Positions 63,621-64,000 of a stretch of 64,000 nt of DNA are shown here, piece by piece. The stretch comes from Asterias amurensis. Lineage: Eukaryota > Echinodermata > Asteroidea > Forcipulatida > Asteriidae. The stretch spans positions 12,611,285-12,675,284 of the forward strand of contig NC_092651.1 of assembly GCF_032118995.1 (NCBI RefSeq), in the 5' to 3' direction. Each line of letters starts with the position of its first letter. The stretch's first letter is position 1. The translations under genes and the position numbers were made by a program. The notes under the pieces were generated by a model. That model was not told where the DNA came from and ran no database searches. It saw only the letters and a list, made by a program, of their open reading frames with translations.

Positions 63621-64000
63621 CAAGCACTGGAATAGTGGTCTGACTTGATTAAGTATACTAAGAAGACAGGGTACATGTCTGAATTGTGCGTATAATGGTC
63701 TGCCTTCGTATGGTAGGAATACAGGGTACAAGATTGCTTGTCATAAAAAGATAAATAATTGTAAGTAAATACAACTGTTTAAGATCAACCTGACAGCTCA
63801 CTTATTAACAGTTGATACAATATCAGTTAATCTTCCAGAGAACTATTGAGTGTCTGTCAAAGATTAAAGTCCGGTATTCACTGTGACCATTAAATAAGTA
63901 CATTAAACAGTTAAGTTTATCATGCATGCTGTGAGGTATTTTTATATGTTCTTTATTACCAACTCAATACACTTTTAGTTTAACATAACGTAATGATTAT

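Larger units (their letters stand above)
60731..64000 (+). repeat. Segmental duplication block 3, recipient copy
   Basis: Copy of 49082-51841, continuing to the last base of the window (GTTTAACATAACGTAATGATTAT matches 51819-51841). Confidence 0.94.

Overview
The window is animal nuclear DNA. Coding sequence comes as 80-450 bp exons with canonical splice sites, set in AT-rich introns packed with transposon debris. Three things point to an echinoderm, most likely a sea star: secreted proteins built from CCP/sushi, HYR, EGF, GCC2/GCC3, VWA and laminin-G modules, a very abundant TTAA-flanked inverted-repeat element, and tRNA-derived SINEs. The sea star call rests on recollection and was not searched.

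Four protein genes can be assembled by hand from splice sites and reading phase. (A) 6392 to 959 on the minus strand: signal peptide plus five CCP domains. It may continue past the left edge. (D) 10306-31406, plus strand: a 28-exon, about 1538-aa orthologue of the amino-terminal half of vertebrate SVEP1/polydom. It ends right after the pentraxin-like laminin-G domain, without the long CCP array of vertebrates. (B) 34595-51457, plus strand: 18 exons, about 1144 aa, signal peptide - 5 CCP - 8 EGF - 2 CCP - 4 HYR. Its first CCP exons are an inverted paralogue of gene A. (C) 53496-63620, plus strand: 10 exons, about 604 aa.

Gene C is the most striking object here. Its promoter and signal-peptide exon copy those of gene B (33.8-35.2 kb copied to 52.8-54.2 kb). 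Its next four exons copy SVEP1 exons 5-8 with their introns (13.7-18.0 kb copied to 54.5-58.3 kb). Its last five exons copy gene B exons 14-18 (49.0-51.8 kb copied to 60.7 kb and on to the window end). A 5'-truncated L1/Tx1-type LINE fills the join between the second and third blocks, and a (TCAA)n tract marks the right-hand junction. All three blocks meet in phase-1 introns, so the composite frame is open from ATG to TAG. This looks like a young chimeric gene assembled beside both of its donors.

The rest is mobile DNA: at least twelve copies of one ~380-bp TTAA element, a second TTAA element whose empty site survives in the duplicated copy, a Mutator-like foldback with a 9-bp target duplication nested in another element, SINEs, LINE 3' ends, several minisatellites, and CTCF-like motifs embedded in repeats. 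No rRNA, functional tRNA, CRISPR or prokaryotic feature was seen. All gene models are hand-made from one strand of sequence, without transcripts or database searches.
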